Of a stretch of 64,000 bases of DNA, positions 43,687-53,600 are shown one piece after another (the first letter of the stretch is position 1; each line of letters begins with the position of its first letter). The notes under the pieces were generated by a model. It was not told where the DNA came from, made no database searches, and saw only the letters and a program-made list of their open reading frames with translations. The DNA is from Clostridium pasteurianum BC1 (GTDB taxonomy: Bacteria > Bacillota > Clostridia > Clostridiales > Clostridiaceae): contig NC_021182.1 in NCBI RefSeq assembly GCF_000389635.1, forward strand, positions 434,001 through 498,000. The letters are read 5' to 3'. The position numbers and the translations under genes were made by a program.

Positions 43687-43704
43687 GAAATCACCACCTT
43701 TCAA

Positions 43705-43960
43705 AAATAATGAGGAAATTAGAAAGGAATTATCCTAATCCAAAGTACTGACTGCAACCTCGCGTAATTAGCATTTATCCAGACGAAAAACCTTGCTGGT
43801 GGCTACGAAAGGATATGCAACATTTGTGTAAGCAGAATATGATACTTTGGTCAGGCTGCAAGCTTTCTAGGCAATAACAATAAGTTTTGCAGGAGAGATA
43901 ATGCAGTAACCTTTGCTAAAGTTCCATAAGGACTATTTTAGCATTAGGAAATCCTTTGAT
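43705..43960 (-). ncRNA. Candidate bridge RNA region of the IS110 element
   Basis: The noncoding region between the transposase and the left end has no ORF and is GC-richer than the flanks (e.g. GCAACCTCGCG, CTTGCTGGTGGCTACG, GGTCAGGCTGCAAGC). IS110-group elements encode their bridge RNA here. I cannot fold it or define target- and donor-binding loops by eye, so limits are approximate. Confidence 0.5.
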
Positions 43961-44137
43961 AAATAGTAAGTTAAAATGTATAGATTTGAAAGTTAAAGAA
44001 TCAGCAATATTGAATTGGGAGAATCCCCATTAGAAAAATAGAGATGCTTTCTTAATCTATACAAAATATAAAAAATAAATAAGTCTATAACAGTTATTTA
44101 ACTGACTATAAACTTATTATACGAGGGAGAGATTAAT

Positions 44138-44737
44138 ATGGAAAAAAATTTTTTAACTGCAGTAGCAGATAGACGTACCTTTTATGGAATTAGTAAAGAG
44201 GAAGTTGTCTCAGATGAGAGAATTAAAGAAATTATTCAACATGCCGTAAAGCATACTCCATCCTCATTTAATGCTCAAAGTGCCAGAGCAGTTTTATTAT
44301 TGGGAAAACAGCATGATAAACTATGGGATATTGCAAAAGAAGATTTAAGAAAGATTGTACCAGCTGATGCTTTTGCACCTACAGAAGCTAAAATAGATGC
44401 ATTTGCCGGTGGATATGGTACAGTGTTATTCTTTGAAGATAAAAGTATAATTGAATCACTTCAGCAGCAATTTGCTCTTTATAAAGACAATTTTCCAATA
44501 TGGTCTCAGCAATCAAGTGGAATGCATCAATATGTTATTTGGACTGCATTAGAAATTGAGGGCTTTGGTGCATCTTTGCAGCATTATAATGAAATTATTG
44601 AAGGTGATGTAAAGAGAGAATGGGATATACCAGATAATTGGAAACTAATTGCACAAATGCCTTTTGGAAAACCAACTGCAGAACCGGATGAAAAGCAATA
44701 TCAGCCTTTAGAGGAACGTGTTAAGGTATTTAAATAA
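44138..44737 (+). CDS. Nitroreductase family protein (Frm2/HBN1-like)
   Basis: 199 residues. FMN-dependent nitroreductase fold: VADRRTFYGI, HTPSSFNAQSARAVLLLG (about residue 48-65) and the C-terminal MPFGKPTAEPDEKQYQPLEERVKVFK. The sequence fits the fatty acid repression mutant/nitroreductase subgroup (Frm2, HBN1). It likely reduces nitroaromatics or quinones with NAD(P)H. GAGGGAGAG precedes the ATG. It is alone and followed by a long hairpin. Confidence 0.9.
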   Translation: MEKNFLTAVADRRTFYGISKEEVVSDERIKEIIQHAVKHTPSSFNAQSARAVLLLGKQHDKLWDIAKEDLRKIVPADAFAPTEAKIDAFAGGYGTVLFFEDKSIIESLQQQFALYKDNFPIWSQQSSGMHQYVIWTALEIEGFGASLQHYNEIIEGDVKREWDIPDNWKLIAQMPFGKPTAEPDEKQYQPLEERVKVFK

Positions 44738-44771
44738 TTTATATTATATGATGAGAGATTATTAATTTAAT

Positions 44772-44855
44772 AAAAAATGCCGTATTATTCAAAATGACCT
44801 GCTCCCTGTTAAGTAGACAGGAGCAGTTCAGAAATGAAATTTTACGGTATTTTTC
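44772..44855 (+). terminator. Long terminator hairpin
   Basis: AAAAATGCCGTA pairs with TACGGTATTTTT, with a nested GCTCCTG-type stem (GCTCC/GGAGC), followed by T-rich sequence. After it, 44856-45125 is AT-rich with nothing I can name. Confidence 0.7.
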
Positions 44856-45125
44856 TTTATATTTGAAAATTATTATGAAATGGGTAAGAATATTACTATT
44901 TAAATCCGCCTTTTATTAATATAAGTAAACGTATTGTAATTGCTATGTTGATTAGATTGCGATAGTCTTATTCTTTTAAAATATTTATTCTAGATATGAA
45001 AGATACGATAATTATATAAAAAATTATCTAATGGATATGATATGGATAATCTATATTAATATATTTGATGATTTTTGGGAAATATAGTTTTGTAAAATAC
45101 TCATTAAGTATATTGGGAGGTAATT

Positions 45126-45632
45126 ATGAAAAAATATTTGAATTATTTTTTAATTATGTGCACTGTAATGACAGTTCAGTTGCTTTTGGCAAGTAATGTA
45201 AGTGCTAAGTCTACCACGGAAGTATATGATACTTCTATGATATCTATGAATAATAATAAAGAATTCTCCATTCCAAAGCTAGTAAATGTTGAGCAGATTT
45301 CAAATAACCAAATTCAAATAAGCTACGATAGAGATGTAGATGTAAAATTAGGAACAAAAGCAACTAATTACTGGATTCAAAGTACAAATAATGTGGAACC
45401 AAAAGGTATAGCCACTCTAGGTAAAAATGATAAAGTAAATAATAGCAATTCTCTTACAGACAATATGGTTAAAATAGAGCAAAAGGATGGCTCAGCAAAA
45501 ACATTTATATTAACTTTTAACGAAGATATTACTAGAGGAGAAGAGTATAAATTAATAATTTGTTACGTTACAGTTCAAGGAGCTCCTCCTTACAGTGGAG
45601 ATAATGGAGCAGCTACATTTGTTGGTAAGTAA
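45126..45632 (+). CDS. Secreted hypothetical protein
   Basis: 168 residues with a signal peptide (KKYLNYFLIMCTVMTVQLLLASNVSA, likely cleaved after about residue 27). The mature part has beta-strand patterns (PKLVNVEQISNNQIQISYDRDVDVKLG, TFILTFNEDITRGEEYKLIICYV) like a Big/SbsA Ig-like module found in Clostridium cell-surface proteins. No catalytic motif is present. GGGAGG precedes the ATG, and a terminator follows. Confidence 0.75.
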   Translation: MKKYLNYFLIMCTVMTVQLLLASNVSAKSTTEVYDTSMISMNNNKEFSIPKLVNVEQISNNQIQISYDRDVDVKLGTKATNYWIQSTNNVEPKGIATLGKNDKVNNSNSLTDNMVKIEQKDGSAKTFILTFNEDITRGEEYKLIICYVTVQGAPPYSGDNGAATFVGK

Positions 45633-45701
45633 TATAAAATTAATAAATCTTTAAAAAGCAAGTTTAAAAATTAATTTTCACCATGAAAAATATTTCATAT
45701 A

Positions 45702-45745
45702 ATATCATAAAATTTATTAGAATTAAATTTTATGATATTTTTTTA
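45702..45745 (+). terminator. Terminator
   Basis: ATATCATAAAATTTA pairs with TAAATTTTATGATAT, followed by T. Confidence 0.8.
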
Positions 45746-45866
45746 TTGCGTAATTTACTTATTTTGCTTAAATAGTAAACTTGGTTGAATATTTACAATA
45801 TAAAATATACAATATAATAAATTGTTTTTATGAATAGTAATATATTGAGGAAAGGATAATTAAATT

Positions 45867-46286
45867 ATGATTATAGAAAAATTAAAGGCAGAAGATATTT
45901 CAGATTTATTAGAGTTATATGATGAGTTAATTCCCTTTGAAATGTCATTGGAAAAATCTATAGAAAATTATAAAGAAATAATAGAGAATGAAAATTATCT
46001 TTTAGCAGTAGCTAAAGAAGATAAAAAAATTATTGGATCTATGCTTGGTATATGTTGTAAATGTTTAACATTGTCTTTTTTAGTAATTGAAGATGTAATT
46101 GTTAAGGCGGATTTAAGAGGAAAAGGAATAGGTAAAGAATTAATGTCTGCTCTTGATGAATTTGCTAAAGCAAAAGGCTGTGCTTATGCAATACTTGTAT
46201 CTTCTGATTTTCGAAAAGGAGCACACAAATTTTATGAAAATCTTGGATTTATAGATAGTGTTAGGGGATTCAGAAAAATTTATTAA
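45867..46286 (+). CDS. GNAT-family N-acetyltransferase
   Basis: 139 residues. The GNAT acetyl-CoA motif is VIVKADLRGKGIGKELMSALDEFAK (about 78-102). The substrate is unknown. AGGAAAGGATAA precedes the ATG. It is not in an obvious operon. Confidence 0.88.
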   Translation: MIIEKLKAEDISDLLELYDELIPFEMSLEKSIENYKEIIENENYLLAVAKEDKKIIGSMLGICCKCLTLSFLVIEDVIVKADLRGKGIGKELMSALDEFAKAKGCAYAILVSSDFRKGAHKFYENLGFIDSVRGFRKIY

Positions 46287-46407
46287 GAGAATATTATGAA
46301 ATTTTATTTAGTATTCATAATGTGTAAATGAATACTAAATAAGTTTATGGGTTTTATATATAATTTTTTAATATCATAAAATGTTCGCTAAGGTCTGGTG
46401 ATAAAAA

Positions 46408-47076
46408 ATGAGCAAATATGTAATGAGTGATATTCATGGGTGCTATGAAAAATTTATTGAAATGTTAAAGCTTGTAAATTTTTCCGATAAAGATGAATTG
46501 TATGTAATAGGGGACATATTTGATAGAGGAAATAAACCACTTGATATATTGGATTATATTAGAAATCACAATAATATACATTTGATAAAAGGTAATCATG
46601 AGAATATGTATGAAAATTTTTATAAGAACAGAATATATGGTGTGACCTGGTTTATGAATGGAGGACAAAGAACTTATATTGAAATAATGAAAAGAGGGGC
46701 AGTCTTCAATGATTCCTTATATGACTATATATCTAATCTTCCTCTATATGAAATAGTTGATAATAACATATTAGTCCACGCAGGAATAAAGCTGCCAGTT
46801 GAATATAAAAAATTATCAATAAAAGAAATAATGAATATTCAGGATGAAGAAACCATTCTTTGGTACAGAGGTGGCATAGGACATGAAGAAAAGATAAAAG
46901 GTTATAATATTATTTGCGGTCATACTCCAGTTCAAGTTATTAATAACAGTAGTGAAAATGCAAAAATATTAAAAGCAAATGATACCTACTATATAGACTG
47001 TGGTTGCGTTTTTACACAAGTAAATGGAAAGCTATCCTGCCTTAGATTGGAAGATAAAGAAGAATTTTATGTTTAG
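46408..47076 (+). CDS. PPP-type metallophosphoesterase
   Basis: 222 residues with PPP phosphatase motifs: SDIHGCYEKF (about residue 8), GDIFDRG (about 36), KGNHENM (about 62), NILVHAGI and GHTPVQV. It would dephosphorylate proteins or nucleotides (diadenosine tetraphosphate hydrolase/PrpE-like) using two metal ions. It stands alone between the GNAT gene and the chemotaxis remnant. Confidence 0.9.
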   Translation: MSKYVMSDIHGCYEKFIEMLKLVNFSDKDELYVIGDIFDRGNKPLDILDYIRNHNNIHLIKGNHENMYENFYKNRIYGVTWFMNGGQRTYIEIMKRGAVFNDSLYDYISNLPLYEIVDNNILVHAGIKLPVEYKKLSIKEIMNIQDEETILWYRGGIGHEEKIKGYNIICGHTPVQVINNSSENAKILKANDTYYIDCGCVFTQVNGKLSCLRLEDKEEFYV

Positions 47077-47313
47077 AGTAACAATTATTCTACGATATAT
47101 ATAATAAGGAAATATTTACTTTAGTGTTTATAACATCCTACAATCTGTAAGTGATTCTGGTAGACGTGATATACTCACGTGTATGTGTAAAACTTTTTTA
47201 AAAGAGAACTAAGTATTATCAATGCCTACCGAATTATTTGCCCAATTAAAGATATAATAACTAGATAGTTCCTAAATTAATAACTAAAGTAAATTATAAG
47301 AGGAGAAATTGTT

Positions 47314-47487
47314 ATGGAAAACAAAAATAATAAAGTATTAGAGGCTTTTTCTACAGTAATGCCATATCTAAAAATAATTTTTGACGATGAAGCTGCTTTT
47401 TCAGTAACTGATACTGAAAAATACATAGCTATATTAGAAAATGAAAAGTTGCCTATGAGTGCTGCTGTGGGAGAGCATGGATATTAA
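47314..47487 (+). pseudogene. N-terminal remnant of a soluble methyl-accepting chemotaxis-type protein
   Basis: 57 codons with a proper start and AGAGGAG site. The segment NKVLEAFSTVMPYLKIIFDDEAAFSVTDTEKY resembles the N-terminus of clostridial cytoplasmic chemotaxis-type sensors (NKVLdAF...f..D..f.isDTEKY). The rest is absent; the frame ends after SAAVGEHGY. It is probably the stub of a larger receptor, but a genuine short sensory peptide cannot be excluded. Confidence 0.5.
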
Positions 47488-47502
47488 AAGGGGGAATTTT
47501 GA

Positions 47503-49497
47503 TTGAAGAAGAAACATGAAATTTTATTTGAAGCTGTAAAAATTGGAAAACTTGAAATTAAAAACAGATTTGCCATGGCACCTATGGGGCCTATGGGTTT
47601 AGGAGATTCTCAGGGTGGATTTAATCAGCGTGGTATAGACTACTATACTGAACGTGCCAAGGGTGGAACAGGACTTATAATTACAGGGGTTACTCAGGTA
47701 GATAATATTGTTGAGAATCACATTGGAACAGGTTTTCCATGTGCAACACAAAATCCAAATCAGTTTTTAAGAACTTCCAGAGAAATGGTAGAACGTATTC
47801 ATGCTTATGATTCAAAGATATTTATACAATTAGGTGGTGGATTTGGAAGAGTATTGTACACTCCTTATAAAGCTGAAACTGTAGCACCATCACCTATAAA
47901 AAATGTATGGACTGATGTAACCTGTCGTGAAGTAACAGTGGATGAAATTAAACATATTGTTAAAATGTTTGGTAAAGCTGCCCTTATTGCAAAAAATGCA
48001 GGTTTTGATGGTGTGCAAATACATGCAGTACATGAAGGATATCTAATGGATCAATTTGCAACCGCCTTTTATAATCATAGAAATGACGAATATGGCGGAG
48101 GATTGGAAAATAGATTACGTTATGCCAGAGAAGTTGTGGAAGAGATAAGAAAAACCTGTGGACCAGATTTTACCGTTACTCTACGTTATACGTTAAAAAG
48201 TTTTATAAAGGATTGGAAAGATGGAGCATTGCCAGGAGAAGAATTTGAAGAAAAAGGTCGTGACATTGAAGAAGGTATTGAGGTTGCAAAGCTGCTTGTA
48301 AGTTACGGGTATGATGCTCTTGATGTAGATGTAGGAACCTATGATTCATGGTGGTGGAATCACCCGCCAATGTATCAGAAAAAAGGGTTATATATACCTT
48401 ATGCTAAAATAATTAAGGAAAATGTAAATGTACCAGTTATCTGTGCCGGAAGAATGGATAATCCAGATATGGCATCCAAGGCAGTGGCAGATGGAGCATG
48501 TGATATTATAAGTCTTGGCCGTCCTCTTTTAGCAGATCCATACTATGTCAATAAATTGAAGGCTGAAAAAGTAGAAGCTATACGTCCATGTCTTTCATGT
48601 CATGAAGGATGTCTTGGCCGTATGTTTACATATGTTTCTCTTAATTGTGCAGTAAATCCAGAAGCTTGTCGTGAGAGTGTGAATAGAATTGCGCCTGCAT
48701 TAAAGAAAAAGAAAATTTTAATTATAGGCGGAGGAGTTGCTGGTTGTGAGGCTGCAAGAGTACTTGCACTTAGAGGTCATGAACCAGTGATTTATGAGAA
48801 AAGCAATAGGCTTGGTGGAAATTTAATTCCAGGTGGAATGCCAGATTTTAAAGAGGATGATCATGCACTGGTTAAATGGTACGAATATCAGCTTGATTCA
48901 CTTAATGTTGAAGTACACTTAAATGAAGCTATAACCTCTGAAAAGGCTAAAAACCATAATGCAGATGCAGTAATAGTTGCAACTGGTTCTATCCCAAAAA
49001 TATTTAATTTTGGTAATGACAATAATGTTTTTACAGCAGCAGATATTCTCAATGGAAAAGTTAATCCAGGGAAAAAAACAGTTGTTGTGGGTGGTGGCCT
49101 TGTTGGTTGTGAAATTGCACTTTGGTTGGCTAAAAAAGGTGTTAATGTCACTATTGTGGAAGCATTAGATAAGCTTCTTGCGGTAAATGCACCATCTTGT
49201 CCAGCTAATAGTAATATGCTGAAAAAGCTCATTCCTTTTAATGGAGTTGAAGTTTTAACATCTTCTACTGTAGTTAGAGCAACGAAAGATGAAGTAATAA
49301 TAAATAGAAATGGACAGGATTCTAGAACTATTGAATGTAATAGTGTTATATTGGCAGTAGGGTATAATTCTGAAAGGTCAATATATGATGCTCTAAAAAA
49401 TGAAATACAAGAAATATATTTGCTAGGTGATTCACGTAAAGTTTCAAATATTATGTATGCTATTTGGGATGCATATGAGATTGCCTCACATATTTAA
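47503..49497 (+). CDS. 2-enoate reductase / NADH:flavin oxidoreductase
   Basis: 664 residues, the typical length of clostridial 2-enoate reductases (Enr, FldZ), which reduce activated C=C bonds with NADH. The N-terminal old-yellow-enzyme barrel binds FMN (FAMAPMGPMGLGD, QIHAVHEGYLMDQF, the CAGRMDNPDMA region). CLSCHEGCLGRMF (about 364-378) and a later Cys (LNCAVNPE) form the [4Fe-4S] site. The C-terminal half has two nucleotide sites (ILIIGGGVAGCEAARV and VVVGGGLVGCEIALWLAKKG). A TTG start with GGGGG is used. Substrate could be cinnamate-like acids. Confidence 0.93.
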   Translation: MKKKHEILFEAVKIGKLEIKNRFAMAPMGPMGLGDSQGGFNQRGIDYYTERAKGGTGLIITGVTQVDNIVENHIGTGFPCATQNPNQFLRTSREMVERIHAYDSKIFIQLGGGFGRVLYTPYKAETVAPSPIKNVWTDVTCREVTVDEIKHIVKMFGKAALIAKNAGFDGVQIHAVHEGYLMDQFATAFYNHRNDEYGGGLENRLRYAREVVEEIRKTCGPDFTVTLRYTLKSFIKDWKDGALPGEEFEEKGRDIEEGIEVAKLLVSYGYDALDVDVGTYDSWWWNHPPMYQKKGLYIPYAKIIKENVNVPVICAGRMDNPDMASKAVADGACDIISLGRPLLADPYYVNKLKAEKVEAIRPCLSCHEGCLGRMFTYVSLNCAVNPEACRESVNRIAPALKKKKILIIGGGVAGCEAARVLALRGHEPVIYEKSNRLGGNLIPGGMPDFKEDDHALVKWYEYQLDSLNVEVHLNEAITSEKAKNHNADAVIVATGSIPKIFNFGNDNNVFTAADILNGKVNPGKKTVVVGGGLVGCEIALWLAKKGVNVTIVEALDKLLAVNAPSCPANSNMLKKLIPFNGVEVLTSSTVVRATKDEVIINRNGQDSRTIECNSVILAVGYNSERSIYDALKNEIQEIYLLGDSRKVSNIMYAIWDAYEIASHI

Positions 49498-49800
49498 TAA
49501 TAAAGAGTATATTCCAAAAATAAAATCAGTGAAAAATTTTTAAAATTGTATTAATTTGTAGATGGCAAGTGATTTAATAAATAGGTAGTAATACTTAATT
49601 TTGTTAAAAAAAATTTTATGCATAGATATAGTATACTACCACTTATTAGAATACTTGTCAGATTTAATATTAATAGTTATATGTGAAATATCCACTTTCA
49701 ATGAATAGTAAGTTATTTGAAAGATTATTACAATTGAACGGAAAATATACGAGAAATAACCTATATTTTTTCATCATAAATGTATAATTGTTAAAAAATT
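49498..49800. other. AT-rich intergenic region
   Basis: Nothing that I can support as a gene or RNA. A TetR promoter follows. Confidence 0.4.
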
Positions 49801-49804
49801 ATAA

Positions 49805-49869
49805 TTGACAACATATTAATGATGATATATTATAACTATGTGGAAACTAATTAAACCAATATAGTTTCC
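49805..49869 (+). promoter_or_regulatory. Promoter and operator of the TetR gene
   Basis: TTGACA, 17 bases, TATTAT is a good sigma-A promoter. Just downstream, GGAAACTA and TAGTTTCC form an inverted repeat (49842-49869), a possible autoregulatory operator. Confidence 0.65.
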
Positions 49870-49897
49870 TTAGACTACAGTGAAAATAGGTGTGAAT

Positions 49898-50446
49898 ATG
49901 AGAGAAAGAATACTGGATGTGGCGACTTCAAAAATAGAGGTATATGGTTTGAGAAAATTTACTATAGATGAAATTGCAATAGAGCTGAAAATTAGCAAAA
50001 AAACTATATATAAGTATTTTCGCAGTAAAGATGAAATAGTAAAAGAATTCTTTAATGAAGTTATAAGAACATGTAAGGAGAATACTATTGAAGCTATTAA
50101 TTATGAAGGAGAATTTAGTGATAAACTTCATAAAATTGTCAGTTCAAATAATGAATATAAAATACCTATAAATATTATTAATGAAGCAAAACTATATTAT
50201 CCAGGGCAATGGGAAGAAGTACAGAAACTAAAAAATTTTAAATTAGACATAGTAGAAAAACTCATAAAAGATGCAATGAAAGAGGGAAAAATTAAAGAGG
50301 ATATAGATTATAGAATTTTAAGTAAGTTAATTCAAAAAATTAGTGATATATTTTTTGATTACGACTTTCTCGTTAATAACAATTTGACTATAGATGATAT
50401 TATTGACGGTATTATTAAAATAACATTAAAGGGTATTCTCAAATAA
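49898..50446 (+). CDS. TetR-family regulator
   Basis: About 182 residues from ATG 49898 (AGGTG lies 7 bases before it). The helix-turn-helix is clear: VYGLRKFTIDEIAIELKISKKTIYKYFRSKDEIVKEFF. The C-terminal domain is helical with an unassigned ligand pocket. It precedes the MMPL transporter gene by 246 bases in the same direction. It is the likely repressor of that exporter. Confidence 0.9.
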   Translation: MRERILDVATSKIEVYGLRKFTIDEIAIELKISKKTIYKYFRSKDEIVKEFFNEVIRTCKENTIEAINYEGEFSDKLHKIVSSNNEYKIPINIINEAKLYYPGQWEEVQKLKNFKLDIVEKLIKDAMKEGKIKEDIDYRILSKLIQKISDIFFDYDFLVNNNLTIDDIIDGIIKITLKGILK

Positions 50447-50490
50447 GTTTGCATCATACTTTTGGCTAACATAATTATATTGAACTTAGA

Positions 50491-50591
50491 TTCACAACTA
50501 ATCCTCATAAGCATTAAAATAACTATTTTATTTGTGTAATTTTTGATAAAAATAATAAAGCTTTACCAATAATTTTTGAGTTAGTTGTGAA
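50491..50591 (+). promoter_or_regulatory. Distant inverted repeat before the MMPL gene
   Basis: TTCACAACTAA (50491-50501) and TTAGTTGTGAA (50581-50591) are perfect 11-base arms 79 bases apart. They could be two operator half-sites of the TetR protein or a cruciform. Confidence 0.35.
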
Positions 50592-50692
50592 ATTAAAGTT
50601 TAATATATAAATTTAATTATATAAAAAATTAATAGGAGTTTAAGTGAGGTGATATATCAAAGAAACTAAAGATTATTGATGGAGGGGAAAAA

Positions 50693-53600
50693 ATGCATAA
50701 AATAATAAAATACAGATGGGTTATATTTGTGGTGTGGATTGCTGCAGTAGTATTATCAGTAGTATATTCACCAGATCTAAATAAGGTACTTAGAGATAAG
50801 GGACAGCAATTTTTAAGTGATGATAATCCTTCTGTTAAAGCGGATAATATTCTAAAGAAAATGAATAAGACCTCAGGAAATGCTGATCTGATGGTGTTTA
50901 ACAGTAAAAATAAATTGACTTCCAGTGATATGGATAATATAAAGGCTGGAGTAAATATCATTAAGGATAATGAAAAAGACCTTGGTGTAAGTGATATGCT
51001 TGATCCATTTAATATACCGGATATTAAATCAAATCTGGTTTCAAAAGATGAAAAAACTGTTATGGTGACTTTTAGACTTAATAAAAACGGACGTGAAGTA
51101 AGTGATATACAAAATGAATTTAAAAATAAACTTAAAGATGTTCATATAAATTATTATTTAACAGGAGAAGATTTTATAAATGATGATTATATAAAGGTTA
51201 TTTCCAATGGTGTTGATAAAAGTGCAATACTTACTATAATTTTTATATTAGTTATATTAATAATTATGTTCAGGTCTTTTGTTACTCCAATTGTTTCTCT
51301 ACTTGCAGTAGGAATATCCTATATTGTTTCCATGGCCATTGTAGGACAGTTTGTCTATAGATTTAATTACCCTGTTTCATCACTTACCCAGATGGTTCTT
51401 GTACTTATATTATTTGGTATTGGAACAGATTATAATATCCTCTTATTTAACAGATTTAAAGATGAAATGTCAAAGAGTAACTCAATAGATGAGGCAATTA
51501 TAAAGACCTATAAAACTGCTGGAAAAACAATAGTTTTTAGTATAGCTACAGTTTTTATAGCATTTTTAAGTCTTACTCTTGCTAAATTTGGAATGTATCG
51601 TTCTGCAAACTGTGTTGCTATTGGTGTAATAATACTTTTACTTGAAATACTAACCCTTACTCCTTTTATAATGAAAACTTTGGGAATAAAACTTTTCTGG
51701 CCTTCAAAAGAAGTTACCAATCACAAGCCAAGTAAGTTTTGGGGGAAAGCAACTTCATTTTCAGTAAAAAAACCAGCTTTAGTTTCAATTATAATAATAC
51801 TTGTTCTTATTCCTATAGTTTTATTTAATGTTCAAAAGTATTCCTATGATACAATAAATGAACTGAGTGATTCTGTTGGATCTGTAAAAGGCTTTAATTT
51901 GGTGGCAGATTCTTTTGGAAAGGGGCAGGCACTGACAACTACAGTAGTTCTTCAGAATAATAAACCAATGAACAATAATGCTGATTTAAGTGCAATTGAT
52001 AATTTAACTAAGCAAATTAGAAATGTTAAGGGAGTTAAGTCTGTATCCAGTGTGACAGAACCTTTGTCTAATCCTATTGATTTGCTTTATATAGGGAAAC
52101 AGACTCAGCAGGTAACGGAAGGAATTTCAAAGTCTAGGAATGGTGTAGATACAATAAATAATGGGTTAACACAGATTAATAACAATTTAAATTCGGTTAA
52201 CTTAAATGATTTATCTAAAGTTGATGCCCTAGTAGCTGGAACTACACAGGTTCAAAATGGATTAACTGCTATAACTTCAGGAATGAATCAGGTAAATACA
52301 GTGATTTCTCAGGGAGCTGATGGTGCAGATAAGCTTAATGCTGGTATAGTTCAGGCTAAGAATGGTCTGGCACAGGTAGTAAGCTATACACAGCAGTTAT
52401 CAGCTGGAGTATCACAAATACATGATAAATATAATCAATTGGGAGCTTCCTATGCTGGGATTGAGAAGGGTGCTGATGATCTTCAAAGTGGGATCAGTGA
52501 AATTCAGGAACACATTAGAGAAATAAAAAATGCCTCCAGTACACTTAATGATAATTCTAATGAACTATTTAACTCATTTGCTGCGTTAAATAATGACTCT
52601 GGATTTAAAACTGCAATTACTAATGACCCATATTTAAAAAAAGCAGTTGATGGAATAGGGCAATTAAATGGTGGAATAGGACAATTAAATGGTGGTATTA
52701 CTCAATTAAGCACTGGAGTTGAAGGGTTAAATACTGGTGCTCAGAAGTTAAACAACGGAGTTGTTGAATTCAAAAAGAATTACGATACTGTTACATCGAA
52801 TCTTGGAGATGTTACAACAAATATAAATAATATTAATGCTGCTCAAAACCAGATAGTAACTGGACTTTCACAGCTTCAGGATGGTTCTTCTGCTTTAGCC
52901 AGTGGGCTTAGAGCAGGTGGAAATGGTCAAAGTGAAATAATACAAAATATGAGCAAACTTAATTCAGGATTAAGTCAGGTGAAGGGAGGTCAGGTTCAGC
53001 TTAATGATGAACTTAAGAAGTTTTCTTCAAGTATACCTGAATTAAAAGATGCCTTAGGACAAAGCGGTAATGGATTATCTTCTATTTCTAGTGGACTTAA
53101 TCAGACAAACAATTATTTGGATCAATTAACTAATACTCAGACATTTTTCCTGCCAAGTGAACAATTAAATTCTGATGATTTTAAAAAATCCTTGGATATG
53201 TATATGACTGATGATAGAAAGATAACTAAGCTTACAGTGGTCTTGGATGCTGACCCTTATTCAACAGAGGCTATGAATACTGCAAAAAATATTAATGATA
53301 TAATACCAAATGCTATTAATGGAACTGACCTTAAGAATGCAACCTATGGAGTTACTGGCACCAGTGCTTCTGACTATGACCTGAATAAAATAGCACTTAG
53401 TGACTTGAATACTATAAAGGTAATAGTTTTAATTGCTATATTTGCAGTACTGGTATTAGTGATAAGGTCACCTTTAATATCATTGTATATAAGTATAGCT
53501 TTAATGGCAGCTTACTATATATCATCCTCTTTATTGAATTTTATAGTATTCCATATATTTAAACTTGATGGAATTTCCTGGAATGTACCATTCTTCTCCT

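Larger units (their letters stand above)
42370..43985 (-). mobile_element. IS110-family insertion sequence (ends approximate)
   Basis: Built from an IS110-family transposase and about 280 bases of GC-richer noncoding sequence upstream of it. No terminal inverted repeats are seen, as usual for this family, so limits are estimates. The flank beyond the transposase stop has a hairpin CATACG/CGTATG (about 42372-42395). It separates the HxlR gene from the nitroreductase gene. Confidence 0.75.
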
